Assembly: GCF_024297185.1 (NCBI RefSeq)
Contig: NZ_JANCTD010000007.1
Coordinates: 186,001 to 250,000 of the forward strand
DNA length: 64,000 nucleotides
Direction: 5' to 3'
DNA from: Lewinella sp. JB7
GTDB taxonomy: Bacteria; Bacteroidota; Bacteroidia; Chitinophagales; Saprospiraceae
Shown here: positions 35,915 through 43,515 of the stretch, one piece after another
Numbering within the stretch: the stretch's first letter is position 1
How the letters are laid out: each line of letters starts with the position of its first letter
The notes under the pieces: generated by a model
Seen by the model: the letters and a program-made list of their open reading frames with translations, nothing else
What the model was told of the DNA's origin: nothing
Databases searched by the model: none
Translations under genes and position numbers: made by a program

Positions 35915-36493
35915 TCAGCCCTCCACGATCATGTCGGACAGATCGACCGCCATCTTTTTTTCTTCTACGGCACTGGGAGCCATCATGGCCGTACACAGGC
36001 ACATGCGGCGCTGGTTGCGCTCGAGGATGTCGTGATTCGGGCAGGTTTTGCAGCCGGCCCAGAAGGCGTCATCCTGCGTCAACTCGGAGAAAGTGACGGG
36101 GCGGTAACCCAGGTCGCTGTTGATTTTCATGACGGGCAGACTCGTCGTGATCCCGAACACCCGTGCTTCGGGGTACTTGGTCCGCGACAGGTTGAAGATA
36201 GCCTCCTTGATCCGGCGGGCGAGTCCGTGGCGGCGGTAGGCCGGATTCACGATGAGTCCCGAGTTGGCGACGTACTTGCCGTGTTCCCACGTCTCGATGT
36301 AGCTGAATCCACCGATCTCTCCGTCGACCAGCGCGATGACGGCCTTTCCCGTCAGCATCTTTTCGACCACGTACTCCGGCTTCCGTTTGGCAATACCCGT
36401 GCCGCGGGCCTTGGCCGATTCTTCAATGAGGTCGCATATGGCCTGCGCGAAAACGGCGTGTTCCGGTTGGGCCACCAGTATCTTGATCTGCAT
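35915..36493 (-). CDS. GNAT acyltransferase heading the arginine operon
   Basis: 192 residues from ATG 36493 (MQIKILVAQPEHAVFAQAIC). An upstream frame to 36592 runs through the attenuator and is not used. The GNAT fold is clear: MLTGKAVIALVDGEIGGFSY, SGLIVNPAYRRHGLARRIKE (the acetyl-CoA loop). A Cys-rich C-terminus (AGCKTCPNHDI, RRMCLC) could bind metal. As first gene before argG, argC, argD and the acylornithine carbamoyltransferase, it is a candidate for the N-acylglutamate synthase step, for which no ordinary ArgA/ArgJ is seen here. That role is inference from position. An attenuator-like leader lies directly upstream. Confidence 0.8.
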   Translation of the reverse strand: MQIKILVAQPEHAVFAQAICDLIEESAKARGTGIAKRKPEYVVEKMLTGKAVIALVDGEIGGFSYIETWEHGKYVANSGLIVNPAYRRHGLARRIKEAIFNLSRTKYPEARVFGITTSLPVMKINSDLGYRPVTFSELTQDDAFWAGCKTCPNHDILERNQRRMCLCTAMMAPSAVEEKKMAVDLSDMIVEG

Positions 36494-36501
36494 AACTAAG
36501 G

Positions 36502-36535
36502 AAAAAGACGACCTACTGCGTATGGGGGAAGGTCG
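36502..36535 (-). terminator. Attenuator-type terminator before the arginine operon
   Basis: On the minus strand CGACCT and AGGTCG form a six-base stem with a 15-base loop, followed by TCTTTTTCC. It ends nine bases before the first gene's ATG (36493). A terminator placed there would stop transcripts before the operon unless it is prevented from forming. The stem is short, so it is a moderate call. Confidence 0.5.
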
Positions 36536-36569
36536 GAATGGGAGAATGGGGAGGGTATCGCGGGGGAGT

Positions 36570-36614
36570 ATCGGTACACAATGACCGATCACTTCCGGGC
36601 CGAAGCGGGAAGTG
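36570..36614 (-). promoter_or_regulatory. Two adjacent hairpins in the arginine operon leader
   Basis: Stem CACTTCC/GGAAGTG at 36590-36596 and 36608-36614, and stem ATCGGT/ACCGAT at 36570-36575 and 36584-36589. They abut each other between the leader peptide and the terminator-like hairpin. A third small stem, CGCCT/AGGCG (36627-36640), lies within the arginine codons. Confidence 0.55.
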
Positions 36615-36616
36615 TA

Positions 36617-36664
36617 TTAAATCCTTCGCCTGAGTAGGCGGATGCGGGAGGATACCGTTAGCAT
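36617..36664 (-). CDS. Arginine-rich leader peptide of the arg operon
   Basis: A 16-codon minus-strand frame: MLTVSSRIRLLRRRI then TAA. Five of 15 residues are arginine, three of them consecutive at the end, encoded CGC, CGC, AGG, CGA and AGG, which includes two AGG codons and one CGA. The ATG lies four bases after a TAACTTTG promoter box, so translation would be leaderless, as at four other starts in this window. It precedes an operon for arginine synthesis and three hairpins. Ribosome stalling at these codons under arginine shortage is the natural reading. No experiment supports it yet; chance remains possible for so short a frame. Confidence 0.5.
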   Translation of the reverse strand: MLTVSSRIRLLRRRI

Positions 36665-36668
36665 ACCG

Positions 36669-36702
36669 CAAAGTTAGGGCTATTTTATTAAACCTTTTCA
36701 AA
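36669..36702 (-). promoter_or_regulatory. Candidate promoter of the arginine operon
   Basis: Minus strand TTTG (36699-36702), 22 bases, then TAACTTTG (36669-36676), a match to the Bacteroidota -33/-7 pattern with a slightly long spacer. It would start RNA close to the leader-peptide ATG and give a leader of about 170 bases. Confidence 0.5.
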
Positions 36703-36813
36703 TTCGGGCGGGGACGCGGGAGCGGTGAATTTCCGTTGGAGGCCGTAAAACACGGAAGCCGGCCCGCCGTGAGGCGACCCGGCTTCCGGAGCATTGAGTG
36801 AGTATGCGGCAGC

Positions 36814-39747
36814 CTATTGCTTTACGATCTGCTTACTGTAAACCTTGCCGTTGATGAGCAGGGACAGGTTGTAAGCCCCCTGCGGGAGCGCGCTTACGTT
36901 GAGCACATTTCGCACGCTTCCGAACTGACGGCCGCCCACGTACCGACCTTGCATATCGGAAACCAAGACCGTAAAGGTTTGGATGGCGGGGTCGTTGTTG
37001 ATGATGTGCACCACGTCGACCGCCGGGTTGGGGAAGAACTCCAGCGACAGTCCGCTGTTGGCGATGGGCTCCGTCACGGCGACGGGACGGTCGGCGCCGA
37101 ATTCAATGGCACCGATATCGGGCATATTGTCCCGTTCGGCCCGGAAGAAATCGAGTGCGGGGACCAATTCACCGGTCGTACCGTTGTCGATGAGGGGATT
37201 GTTGCCGTCGTCGAAGATCAGGTCAACTTCCGGGAAGTCGGAGAAGTCACCGAAGGGGTCGGTGAAGATGTCCTCTACGTCCACGGTGACGTCCACGACG
37301 TCAGTGCCGCTTACGGCCTCGATCGTCAACTGGGGGGTCTGATTGCTGCTGAAGAAGTTGCCGCCGAGCGAGCGCACCGTGAGGGCACCGAAACCGACCG
37401 GGTCGTTAGCGTCGCCGGTATTGAACTCGAGGCCCAGGCTTTCCTCGTCTACGCCGGACTGGAAAAAGGCGTTGTTCTGAATCGTCAGGCGCAGCGAGTT
37501 GGTTTCGGCATCGGTGTTGCCCGGCTGGTATACGGCGACGGCATTGCCCGTGGAACTCGGAATGGTATCCTTGGCGGGTCGGCCGCCGTCCGAGTTATTG
37601 AAGAAGGTGTTGTTGATCAGGTAGTTGTCCAGTTCCGCTCCGAGGACCGAACTGCCGTTGATGATGATGGCTCCACCACTGCCGCCGGTTTCGGCACTGA
37701 GGGCATTGCCGATGAAGATGGAGTTTTTGGCGGTGATGCTGGCCGAGTTGAGGTTGATGGCCCCTCCCTGATTGGCGGCACTGTTGTTGATGAACAGGCT
37801 TCGTTCCACGAGCAAGGTCGGTTCGCGGGTCACGTCGTAGGAGAACGGTTCGACCAGTTCGCCGTCGTCATCGCGGAGCAGGGTACGGGTGACGTTGATT
37901 GCCCCGCCCGATTCCTCGGTGGAGTTACTGCTGAAGTCGCTGTCCAGTATTTCGACGGTGATACCATCGACGATCTCGATCGTTCCGGCGGCGTCGTCGT
38001 TGGCTGCATTCCCCAGAAAGGAGGAATTACGGACACGGAAGGTGGGCAGGGTCGGTGTCCCGCCGGATACGTAGATCGCCGAACCACCGCTGATGAAGTC
38101 ATCGTTGGTGACAACGTTGCTCTGAAACGTGCAACTATCTACGTTCAGCATGGTCGGCGAGTCTCCTCCCCCCAGAAAGGCCGCGATGCCGCCACCGCGT
38201 GCCATGATGATGTTATTATTAATGCCGTTCCCAACGAAGGTGTTGTTGACGAAATCGAACCGTTTGCCCGTTCCGGCCACGAAAGCGGTGCCGGTATTCG
38301 CCGCGTTGTTGCGGAAAGTATTGTTGCGGACTTCGGTGTCCAGGGACGTAACGCGTAGTGCGGCACCCAATTCATCGCCACCCGTGTTCCCGGTGAACTC
38401 ATTGTCCATGATCACGGCCGTTTCGTCGTTGCTGGCTACCCCCTGGATGTAGAGGCCGCCTCCACCGAAATCGCCGCTGTTGTCGTTATTGATGAACTTG
38501 TTGCCGATGACGCGGTAGCTGACCTGATCCGTAACGTACAGCGCGGCGCCGCCGCCATCCAGGGCGTTGTTGGCGTTGAATTCGTTGTTCAGCAGTTCGT
38601 GTTCGTAGGAGAGTTCGTCGGCGGACGTGGTTAGCATATAAATCCCGCCCCCGTTCGGGGAAGCGGCCCGGATCACTTCGGAGTTCGCGATGCGGCTACT
38701 CGTGTTCTGTAGCCAGATTGCACCGGCCGCGGCTCCGGACGAAACGTCCGTGAAGGAGCAATTGTCGATAACGCAATCTTCGGGATCCACCTCACGGTTC
38801 GCGTCAAATTGATTACCGTTCGAGAGTCCGACCGCGCCGCCGGCAATATCGGCGTAGGAGTTGCTGAAACTGGAATTCAGTAAGCGGATCCCCTTGACGT
38901 TGAAAGTGGCTATGCAGGCACCGAAGGTGTTATCCGCCACCAGGTAGTTATCGAAGGTGCAGTCATCGACGGTGAAGCCGGTGCCGAACACGAACTCGAT
39001 CGCTCCGGTGGCGGTGGTGTCATCTCCACCGACGAAGGTGCTGCTCAGATAGGACAGGGAGTCTACGTTATTACTGTAGTGCGCGCCCCCCCGGTCGAGG
39101 TAGTTTTCGGTGCTGTTGATCTCGCTCAGGGTCGATCCATCGGCGGTGGGGAAGTAGAAGGCCGTACCCGACCCGTAATTCGCTCGGTTGGCATGGAAGC
39201 GGACGCGGGAGATCATGGTCTTACCGGCGGCGAGCACGCCGCCCCCGGAGAAGGGAAAGATCGAGCCGCTTCCCGGATGATCGGCGGCAACTACACCGTC
39301 CCGAATGGTCAATCCGTCGATTGTCACCGTGAACTGACTGGTCTCGGCGGTATCGATAACGACGAGCACCCGGTTGTTATCCGCCATGAGGGTACTGTCG
39401 AAGCGGCCGACGGGATCGTTACCCAGTACGTCGCCACTCAGGATGGTTTCGTTGGCCGTGGGATCGGCCGCGTCGAGACTCGTTTCCCCACCAGCGAAGC
39501 CGCCGTACAGGGACAGGGCCCGGTCGATGAAAAATGAGCTGGAGTCAGGGGTTACGTAGCGGCCCGCGGCGATCCAGAGCGCGCTGCCGGCATCGGCGCT
39601 GTCGATGGCCGTACTCAGGTTCGTGTAGGCGTTTTCCCAGGAAGTTCCGTCGGCCGAACCGGTCGCCGCGGCATTGACGTAGACCACTTGCGCGTGAGTG
39701 GAAACGGCCACAGCGAGTAGGCTGAAGAGAAGTAAAAAATGCTTCAT
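36814..39747 (-). CDS. Parallel beta-helix surface protein with T9SS-type C-terminal domain
   Basis: 977 residues from ATG 39747 (MKHFLLLFSLLAVAVSTHAQ, a signal peptide); a longer frame upstream has no signal at its start. Residues 21-850 form a right-handed beta-helix of the pectate-lyase/polymorphic outer-membrane type, with many NNxF/NSxF turns such as DFVNNTFVGNGINNNIIMAR and LINNTFFNNSDGG. The last 80 residues (LSLEFFPNPAVDVVHI, ALPQGAYNLSLLINGKVYSK) are a type A sorting domain used for export by the type IX system. No catalytic residues are evident; adhesion or a structural role is possible. The gene has its own -7 box. Confidence 0.88.
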   Translation of the reverse strand: MKHFLLLFSLLAVAVSTHAQVVYVNAAATGSADGTSWENAYTNLSTAIDSADAGSALWIAAGRYVTPDSSSFFIDRALSLYGGFAGGETSLDAADPTANETILSGDVLGNDPVGRFDSTLMADNNRVLVVIDTAETSQFTVTIDGLTIRDGVVAADHPGSGSIFPFSGGGVLAAGKTMISRVRFHANRANYGSGTAFYFPTADGSTLSEINSTENYLDRGGAHYSNNVDSLSYLSSTFVGGDDTTATGAIEFVFGTGFTVDDCTFDNYLVADNTFGACIATFNVKGIRLLNSSFSNSYADIAGGAVGLSNGNQFDANREVDPEDCVIDNCSFTDVSSGAAAGAIWLQNTSSRIANSEVIRAASPNGGGIYMLTTSADELSYEHELLNNEFNANNALDGGGAALYVTDQVSYRVIGNKFINNDNSGDFGGGGLYIQGVASNDETAVIMDNEFTGNTGGDELGAALRVTSLDTEVRNNTFRNNAANTGTAFVAGTGKRFDFVNNTFVGNGINNNIIMARGGGIAAFLGGGDSPTMLNVDSCTFQSNVVTNDDFISGGSAIYVSGGTPTLPTFRVRNSSFLGNAANDDAAGTIEIVDGITVEILDSDFSSNSTEESGGAINVTRTLLRDDDGELVEPFSYDVTREPTLLVERSLFINNSAANQGGAINLNSASITAKNSIFIGNALSAETGGSGGAIIINGSSVLGAELDNYLINNTFFNNSDGGRPAKDTIPSSTGNAVAVYQPGNTDAETNSLRLTIQNNAFFQSGVDEESLGLEFNTGDANDPVGFGALTVRSLGGNFFSSNQTPQLTIEAVSGTDVVDVTVDVEDIFTDPFGDFSDFPEVDLIFDDGNNPLIDNGTTGELVPALDFFRAERDNMPDIGAIEFGADRPVAVTEPIANSGLSLEFFPNPAVDVVHIINNDPAIQTFTVLVSDMQGRYVGGRQFGSVRNVLNVSALPQGAYNLSLLINGKVYSKQIVKQ

Positions 39748-39871
39748 GAACGTGTAGTTAGCTAGTGTCGTAGGAGAGTGCGTCATAAGTTGGGCCGGGC
39801 CCAATTTTTGACCGCGAATATTTTGTTACAACGCTACGCACTAATACTTAATGCGCCCGTAACAAAGCGGA

Positions 39872-39879
39872 CAAATATA
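39872..39879 (-). promoter_or_regulatory. Candidate -7 element of the beta-helix gene
   Basis: Minus strand TATATTTG, a consensus -7 box, 125 bases before the ATG at 39747. The 185 bases between this gene and the element hold only this box and the displaced terminator. Confidence 0.4.
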
Positions 39880-39896
39880 GCCATTTGGCAAAACTA

Positions 39897-39931
39897 AAAA
39901 AGCCAGCCTCTCCGGGGAGAGGCTGGCTTTT
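39897..39931. terminator. Hairpin terminator, originally serving tRNA-Gln
   Basis: AGCCAGCCTCTCC pairs with GGAGAGGCTGGCT, with A-runs on the left and T on the right. It abuts the left att core. Before the island inserted, this hairpin would have followed the tRNA-Gln 3' end directly; it is now 11.6 kb away. Confidence 0.88.
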
Positions 39932-39932
39932 G

Positions 39933-39956
39933 GTAGACCCACAAGGACTCGAACCT
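39933..39956 (+). other. attL core (copy of tRNA-Gln 3' end)
   Basis: 24 bases identical to 51565-51588, covering the tRNA acceptor 3' strand and most of the T-arm in reverse orientation. Outside the repeat the two sites diverge at once. It is a fragment, not a functional tRNA. Confidence 0.92.
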
Positions 39957-40060
39957 ATTCAAACACATTACTTCCCAATCAACTCCAACCCCGCATAAAC
40001 AAAGGAGTTTAACTCTTATCTTTCAATCCCGAGAAGTAAATTGTTTGAATAAGAAGTAAT

Positions 40061-40084
40061 AAAACGTCCCCTAAAACGTCCCCT
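40061..40084 (+). repeat. Left paired 12-mer, probable recombinase/regulator arm site
   Basis: Two head-to-tail copies of aaaacgtcccct. The identical pair, same orientation, occurs at 51484-51507 by the right end. This copy ends five bases before the integrase gene's -7 box, at the -33 position, so the binding protein could control integrase expression. Confidence 0.8.
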
Positions 40085-40088
40085 AGTC

Positions 40089-40096
40089 TATCTTTG
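40089..40096 (+). promoter_or_regulatory. -7 element of the integrase gene
   Basis: TATCTTTG, consensus TAnnTTTG, 18 bases before ATG 40115. It rules out the TTG at 40094 as the integrase start, since that codon falls inside the box. Confidence 0.6.
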
Positions 40097-40114
40097 GGGG
40101 ACAAATTAGGCTCT

Positions 40115-41470
40115 ATGACGAAAAGATCACGCAACGACGCCGCTCGCGTCCGTTTCATTCTCAAAGACAGGTCTGAGCGGGAAACCCTCATCTACCTTAC
40201 CGTACGTGTTGACAAAAGCCGGGTAAAGTGGAGCACCGGTGAAAAGATTAATCCGAAAGACTGGAGTACAAAAACTCGCCGCTCCATAGTCCGATTTCGG
40301 TCCCTCGAAAATCAGCAGCTCAACGAGCGCCTGGACCATTACGCCCGCGAAGCTATGGCCCTCTACAACGATTGGCAGCTTGATACTCCGTCCGGCTTGC
40401 AGGGCTTCAGTGTCGATGGATTCAAGCAGGAATTAGAGTATCGGCTTGGCCGAAAAGCCCGCCCGGAGGCAAAGACCACTGCCAAGCTCGATACCTCCGA
40501 CTTCATCCGCTTTGCCGAAAGTGTACGTGACCAGCGTAAAGGCAGCACGGAAGTAGTGCACCGTACTTGGCAGAAGCTCAACAACCACGTCAACTTATTG
40601 CGGGAATTTGCCGACCTATGGCATGGTGGCACGGTGGCCTTTACGGAAGTGGATGACCTTTTCATTGACAACCTCAAAAGGTGGTTGTTCCGCAGTAAGG
40701 GTCACAGCCGACAAACAGTGCACAAAGTCATGATTACCCTTCGCAGCATTGCCAGCCGCGCCGCTGACCGGGGATTGATGACATACGGCAAGCAATTCCG
40801 AAAGTGGGCTAAACAGGAATTCCGCAAGCTGCCACAACCCGCCCTGACGCGTGAAGAGCTGGACACGATTATCAATTTAGACCTGACCTCTAAACCGCGC
40901 CTAGAGCGTGTACGGGACTTGTTCCTCATTGGTGTAGCTACCGCGCAACGCTGGAGCGACTACAGTACATTAACCCGTAAGAACTTCCACGCCTTACCCG
41001 GCGGGGGTTACCGCTACCACATCGCAAGCCAGCGGAAGACCGCAAGCGGCGCGGGCGGGCCGGTTATGGGCTGGGCGCTTCCAACGCTCCGAAAGTATGG
41101 GTACATCGGTTCCAAACGGTTTGACAACCCCAAGATCAGCCCACAGAAGTTTAATGACTACATCAAGGAAGTAGTAAAAATCTCGTTACCCGATGCAACA
41201 GCAACGGTTTACCTTGACGGTGAAAATATCGACCACACGGGCACTGAGGTTCCTAAATGGTCCGTTGTGGGCTCACATACCGCCCGCCGTACTGCTGTCA
41301 GCCTACTGCGTTCTATGAATGCTCCTGATGAGCAGATCATGAAGATGACAGGCCATAGAAACATCGCTGAACTCACTACATATGATGTACGGGACGCAGA
41401 AGCGATTGCAATGGAGATGGGCCGTGATTTAGACGCCGCATGGAGCAGATCAAAGTTAAAGGCGATTTAG
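40115..41470 (+). CDS. int: Tyrosine-type site-specific integrase
   Basis: 451 residues from ATG 40115 (MTKRSRNDAARVRFILKD). The Arm-DNA-binding region (about 1-95, IYLTVRVDKSRVKWSTGEKI) and SAM-like core-binding region (about 125-220) are of the type common in Bacteroidota integrases. The catalytic part has the first Arg in GVATAQRWSDYSTL, the HxxR block in SHTARRTAVSLL, GHRN, and a Tyr in ELTTYDVRDAEA. It sits 158 bases inside attL and reads into the element, the usual position for a tRNA-site integrase. Catalytic tyrosine spacing after GHRN fits. Confidence 0.93.
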   Translation: MTKRSRNDAARVRFILKDRSERETLIYLTVRVDKSRVKWSTGEKINPKDWSTKTRRSIVRFRSLENQQLNERLDHYAREAMALYNDWQLDTPSGLQGFSVDGFKQELEYRLGRKARPEAKTTAKLDTSDFIRFAESVRDQRKGSTEVVHRTWQKLNNHVNLLREFADLWHGGTVAFTEVDDLFIDNLKRWLFRSKGHSRQTVHKVMITLRSIASRAADRGLMTYGKQFRKWAKQEFRKLPQPALTREELDTIINLDLTSKPRLERVRDLFLIGVATAQRWSDYSTLTRKNFHALPGGGYRYHIASQRKTASGAGGPVMGWALPTLRKYGYIGSKRFDNPKISPQKFNDYIKEVVKISLPDATATVYLDGENIDHTGTEVPKWSVVGSHTARRTAVSLLRSMNAPDEQIMKMTGHRNIAELTTYDVRDAEAIAMEMGRDLDAAWSRSKLKAI

Positions 41471-41677
41471 GGACGTGCTACGCCTACCTACCTGAGACGC
41501 CTCTACGCTCGACCCCGTAGACAAAGCTCTGCCCCCTATGCCTTCTTAGTAATAGGGGGGGTGGGGGGTAAGTATCCTTAGTCCCTATCTTGCCGCGATC
41601 CCGCCCCTGACTCTGCGTAAACGAACCCGCTTTTTTAAGTAAAAAAAATTAAGACCCCTCCCTAGCAAGATGAGAGC
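41471..41677. other. Intergenic gap with one hairpin
   Basis: About 200 bases without a gene. CCCCCTAT (41532-41539) pairs with ATAGGGGG (41552-41559); the T-run is weak, so terminator function is doubtful. A poly-A tract (41640-41648) lies before the next gene. No promoter was recognised. Confidence 0.35.
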
Positions 41678-42985
41678 ATGGAACTGACAGAAAGCGTAAC
41701 TGAAATCCGAAAGCATGTACAGCACATTGACAACGTACGCACCAAGGGTGAATCAAGGCCATTAACGGAGGCTGAAATTGACAAATTAGTCACGCGTTGT
41801 CTAGAAATCGTTCTGAAAATTAGGAAAGAGCCCTCCGAGCGCTACCAACGTCTACGGTTTTACTCGGAGATCGACCAACTTATCATTACTGCTCATTACC
41901 CTACTGACCGCGCAATGGAATGGAATGGGCGAATCACGGAGGAAGATGTTCTAGAGGAGCGCTTCCAGCACACAATTCTAGGATTTCTGCAAGATCATGA
42001 TCCTAACTATGGAGGTCAGGTGTGGAACCACATTGAGAATCTACAAGAACTGGAATTATTCTCCCCAGATGTTTTTTCCAGCATGCACCTGGACACTCAA
42101 ACCTATGAAGATTGGGAGCTCGGCAAGTTTAAAGTTGACCCCAGCTTCATTCGTACACGTGGAAAAGTTTGGGGACTACTTGTTAAGCTAAACAGCTTTA
42201 AACGCTCGAAAGAGATCGGCAAGAAGTATTCCGTGACCTTCCTCCCCGAATCGGAATTTCAGAAAATTGAGGGGAAGCAGCAGGAACTTAGTGAGCAGTA
42301 CGTGCAAGCAGTGCTGTCAGCTTATCGGGAACGGCACGCACAAAATACCGGGCACTTACCACCCGACCACCCCGAACGAAAACGACTTCTTGAGCTTTAC
42401 GATCGTGTTTTCAAGGATCGGGATTTTGCTGGTTTAATGACCTTTACGCGTGGTGGTTATGCAACAACTCCCAATGAAGCAAAGGACACGTCAGGTCCTC
42501 GAAAGTGGCAAAATGAGACCTACGATTGGTGGGATTACATAGCTTCCTCTAACGGCCTAAAATTTTACCACTACGCCCCGGCGGAGCTACTTCGGACAAT
42601 GAAAGTAAAGTTTGAGCCTGGAGATGCGGAAGCACTCTACCGGTTTACTAAAGAGCTAGTGCCACAAGCAACTCATGTTCATTCTAATAGCCAAAACCCA
42701 GGCGACCGATCCGCAGAATACCGATTCGTTTTAAAGTCCTTTATCAACAACGAACCCGGCACGGGATTTACAACTAAGCAGTACGAGGCTGTTGCAAAAG
42801 CTGTTGCAGCTAGATGGGGACGAAAAAAAGCAGTGAGTTCATACAGGTCCGACAGAACGAGATATACCCGAGGCAGACCCTGGATCACCAGCCCACTGAT
42901 AGATGGGATTATCAAGGAGTTAGAGGACAACAACGACCATATAGATTGGGAGTTTATACGTCAGATTAGGCCTCGTAAAGTCTAG
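41678..42985 (+). CDS. Unknown 435-residue island protein
   Basis: Not recognised. No signal peptide and no membrane helix are visible. It is mostly helical and charged, with a segment RERHAQNTGHLPPDHPERKR near 230 and aromatic clusters such as NETYDWWDYIASSNGLKFYH. The C-terminal part (about 360-435) is basic (RWGRKKAVSSYRSDRTRYTR) and may bind nucleic acid. It lies between the integrase and the excisionase-like gene and is lower in GC than the integrase. Cargo with a defence or regulatory role is possible, but the sequence alone does not show it. Confidence 0.55.
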   Translation: MELTESVTEIRKHVQHIDNVRTKGESRPLTEAEIDKLVTRCLEIVLKIRKEPSERYQRLRFYSEIDQLIITAHYPTDRAMEWNGRITEEDVLEERFQHTILGFLQDHDPNYGGQVWNHIENLQELELFSPDVFSSMHLDTQTYEDWELGKFKVDPSFIRTRGKVWGLLVKLNSFKRSKEIGKKYSVTFLPESEFQKIEGKQQELSEQYVQAVLSAYRERHAQNTGHLPPDHPERKRLLELYDRVFKDRDFAGLMTFTRGGYATTPNEAKDTSGPRKWQNETYDWWDYIASSNGLKFYHYAPAELLRTMKVKFEPGDAEALYRFTKELVPQATHVHSNSQNPGDRSAEYRFVLKSFINNEPGTGFTTKQYEAVAKAVAARWGRKKAVSSYRSDRTRYTRGRPWITSPLIDGIIKELEDNNDHIDWEFIRQIRPRKV

Positions 42986-43061
42986 AATTGCAAAACAATT
43001 GCAAGTTGCATTGATGCAGCAAGGGTGCACGCTCCAAAATTTGGGGAACAAATAAACCCTA

Positions 43062-43379
43062 ATGCACCACCAGACTCCCCCACTATCTACTCTCCCTGAC
43101 CTAGTAGTAGTCCCCGCCGACCACCTAAGGCAGATCGTTGCTGACGCTCTCACTAGCGCTTTGCGTAACATAGAGAGGTCCACCACAATATCCGAGAAGG
43201 AAGAGGCCAGTGAGCTCCCTGCTCTTATCACCCGCCAACAGGCCGCCGACCTTCTCAGCGTCAGCCTCAGCACCGTTGACAACTACATCAAAGACGGTCT
43301 GCTTCAGAAAAAGCGGGTCGGCATGCGCAACGTTCGCCTACTACGCGTGGAAGTAGAAAAGCTCGCCCGCACCGTGTAA
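43062..43379 (+). CDS. Excisionase-like helix-turn-helix protein
   Basis: 105 residues. A MerR-like single-domain HTH (HTH_17 type) fills the C-terminal half: LITRQQAADLLSVSLSTVDN, YIKDGLLQKKRVGMRNVRLL. An N-terminal coiled segment (ADHLRQIVADALTSALRNIE) may dimerise. Small proteins of this form in Bacteroidota islands act as excisionases or as regulators of island genes. A strong terminator follows it. It could be the protein that binds the paired 12-mers, which is inference. Confidence 0.75.
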   Translation: MHHQTPPLSTLPDLVVVPADHLRQIVADALTSALRNIERSTTISEKEEASELPALITRQQAADLLSVSLSTVDNYIKDGLLQKKRVGMRNVRLLRVEVEKLARTV

Positions 43380-43387
43380 TCATAAAC

Positions 43388-43416
43388 AGGCCCCGCCATT
43401 CCGGACGGGGCCTTTT
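43388..43416 (+). terminator. Intrinsic terminator after the HTH gene
   Basis: AGGCCCCG pairs with CGGGGCCT over a 10-base loop, followed by TTTT. It separates the integrase/HTH part from the replication and restriction part. Confidence 0.85.
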
Positions 43417-43515
43417 CTCATTTCATCGGGCCACGCAAACAGCGGGGGTCGGTCCGAGTCGCCAAACTAACAGACCAACCCCCAACAGTGCTACAGCCTA
43501 ATAAACCGTAACCGT

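Noticed and set aside
36494-36592. N-terminal extension of the arginine-operon GNAT protein
   Set aside because: The frame runs through the leader hairpins and terminator; family sequence starts at MQIKIL (36493).
39933-39956. tRNA gene at the left island end
   Set aside because: Only 24 bases of the 3' end are present; no anticodon arm or D-arm. It is the att duplicate.
40094-40114. Upstream TTG start for the integrase
   Set aside because: The TTG lies inside the consensus -7 promoter box; ATG 40115 is followed by typical family sequence.
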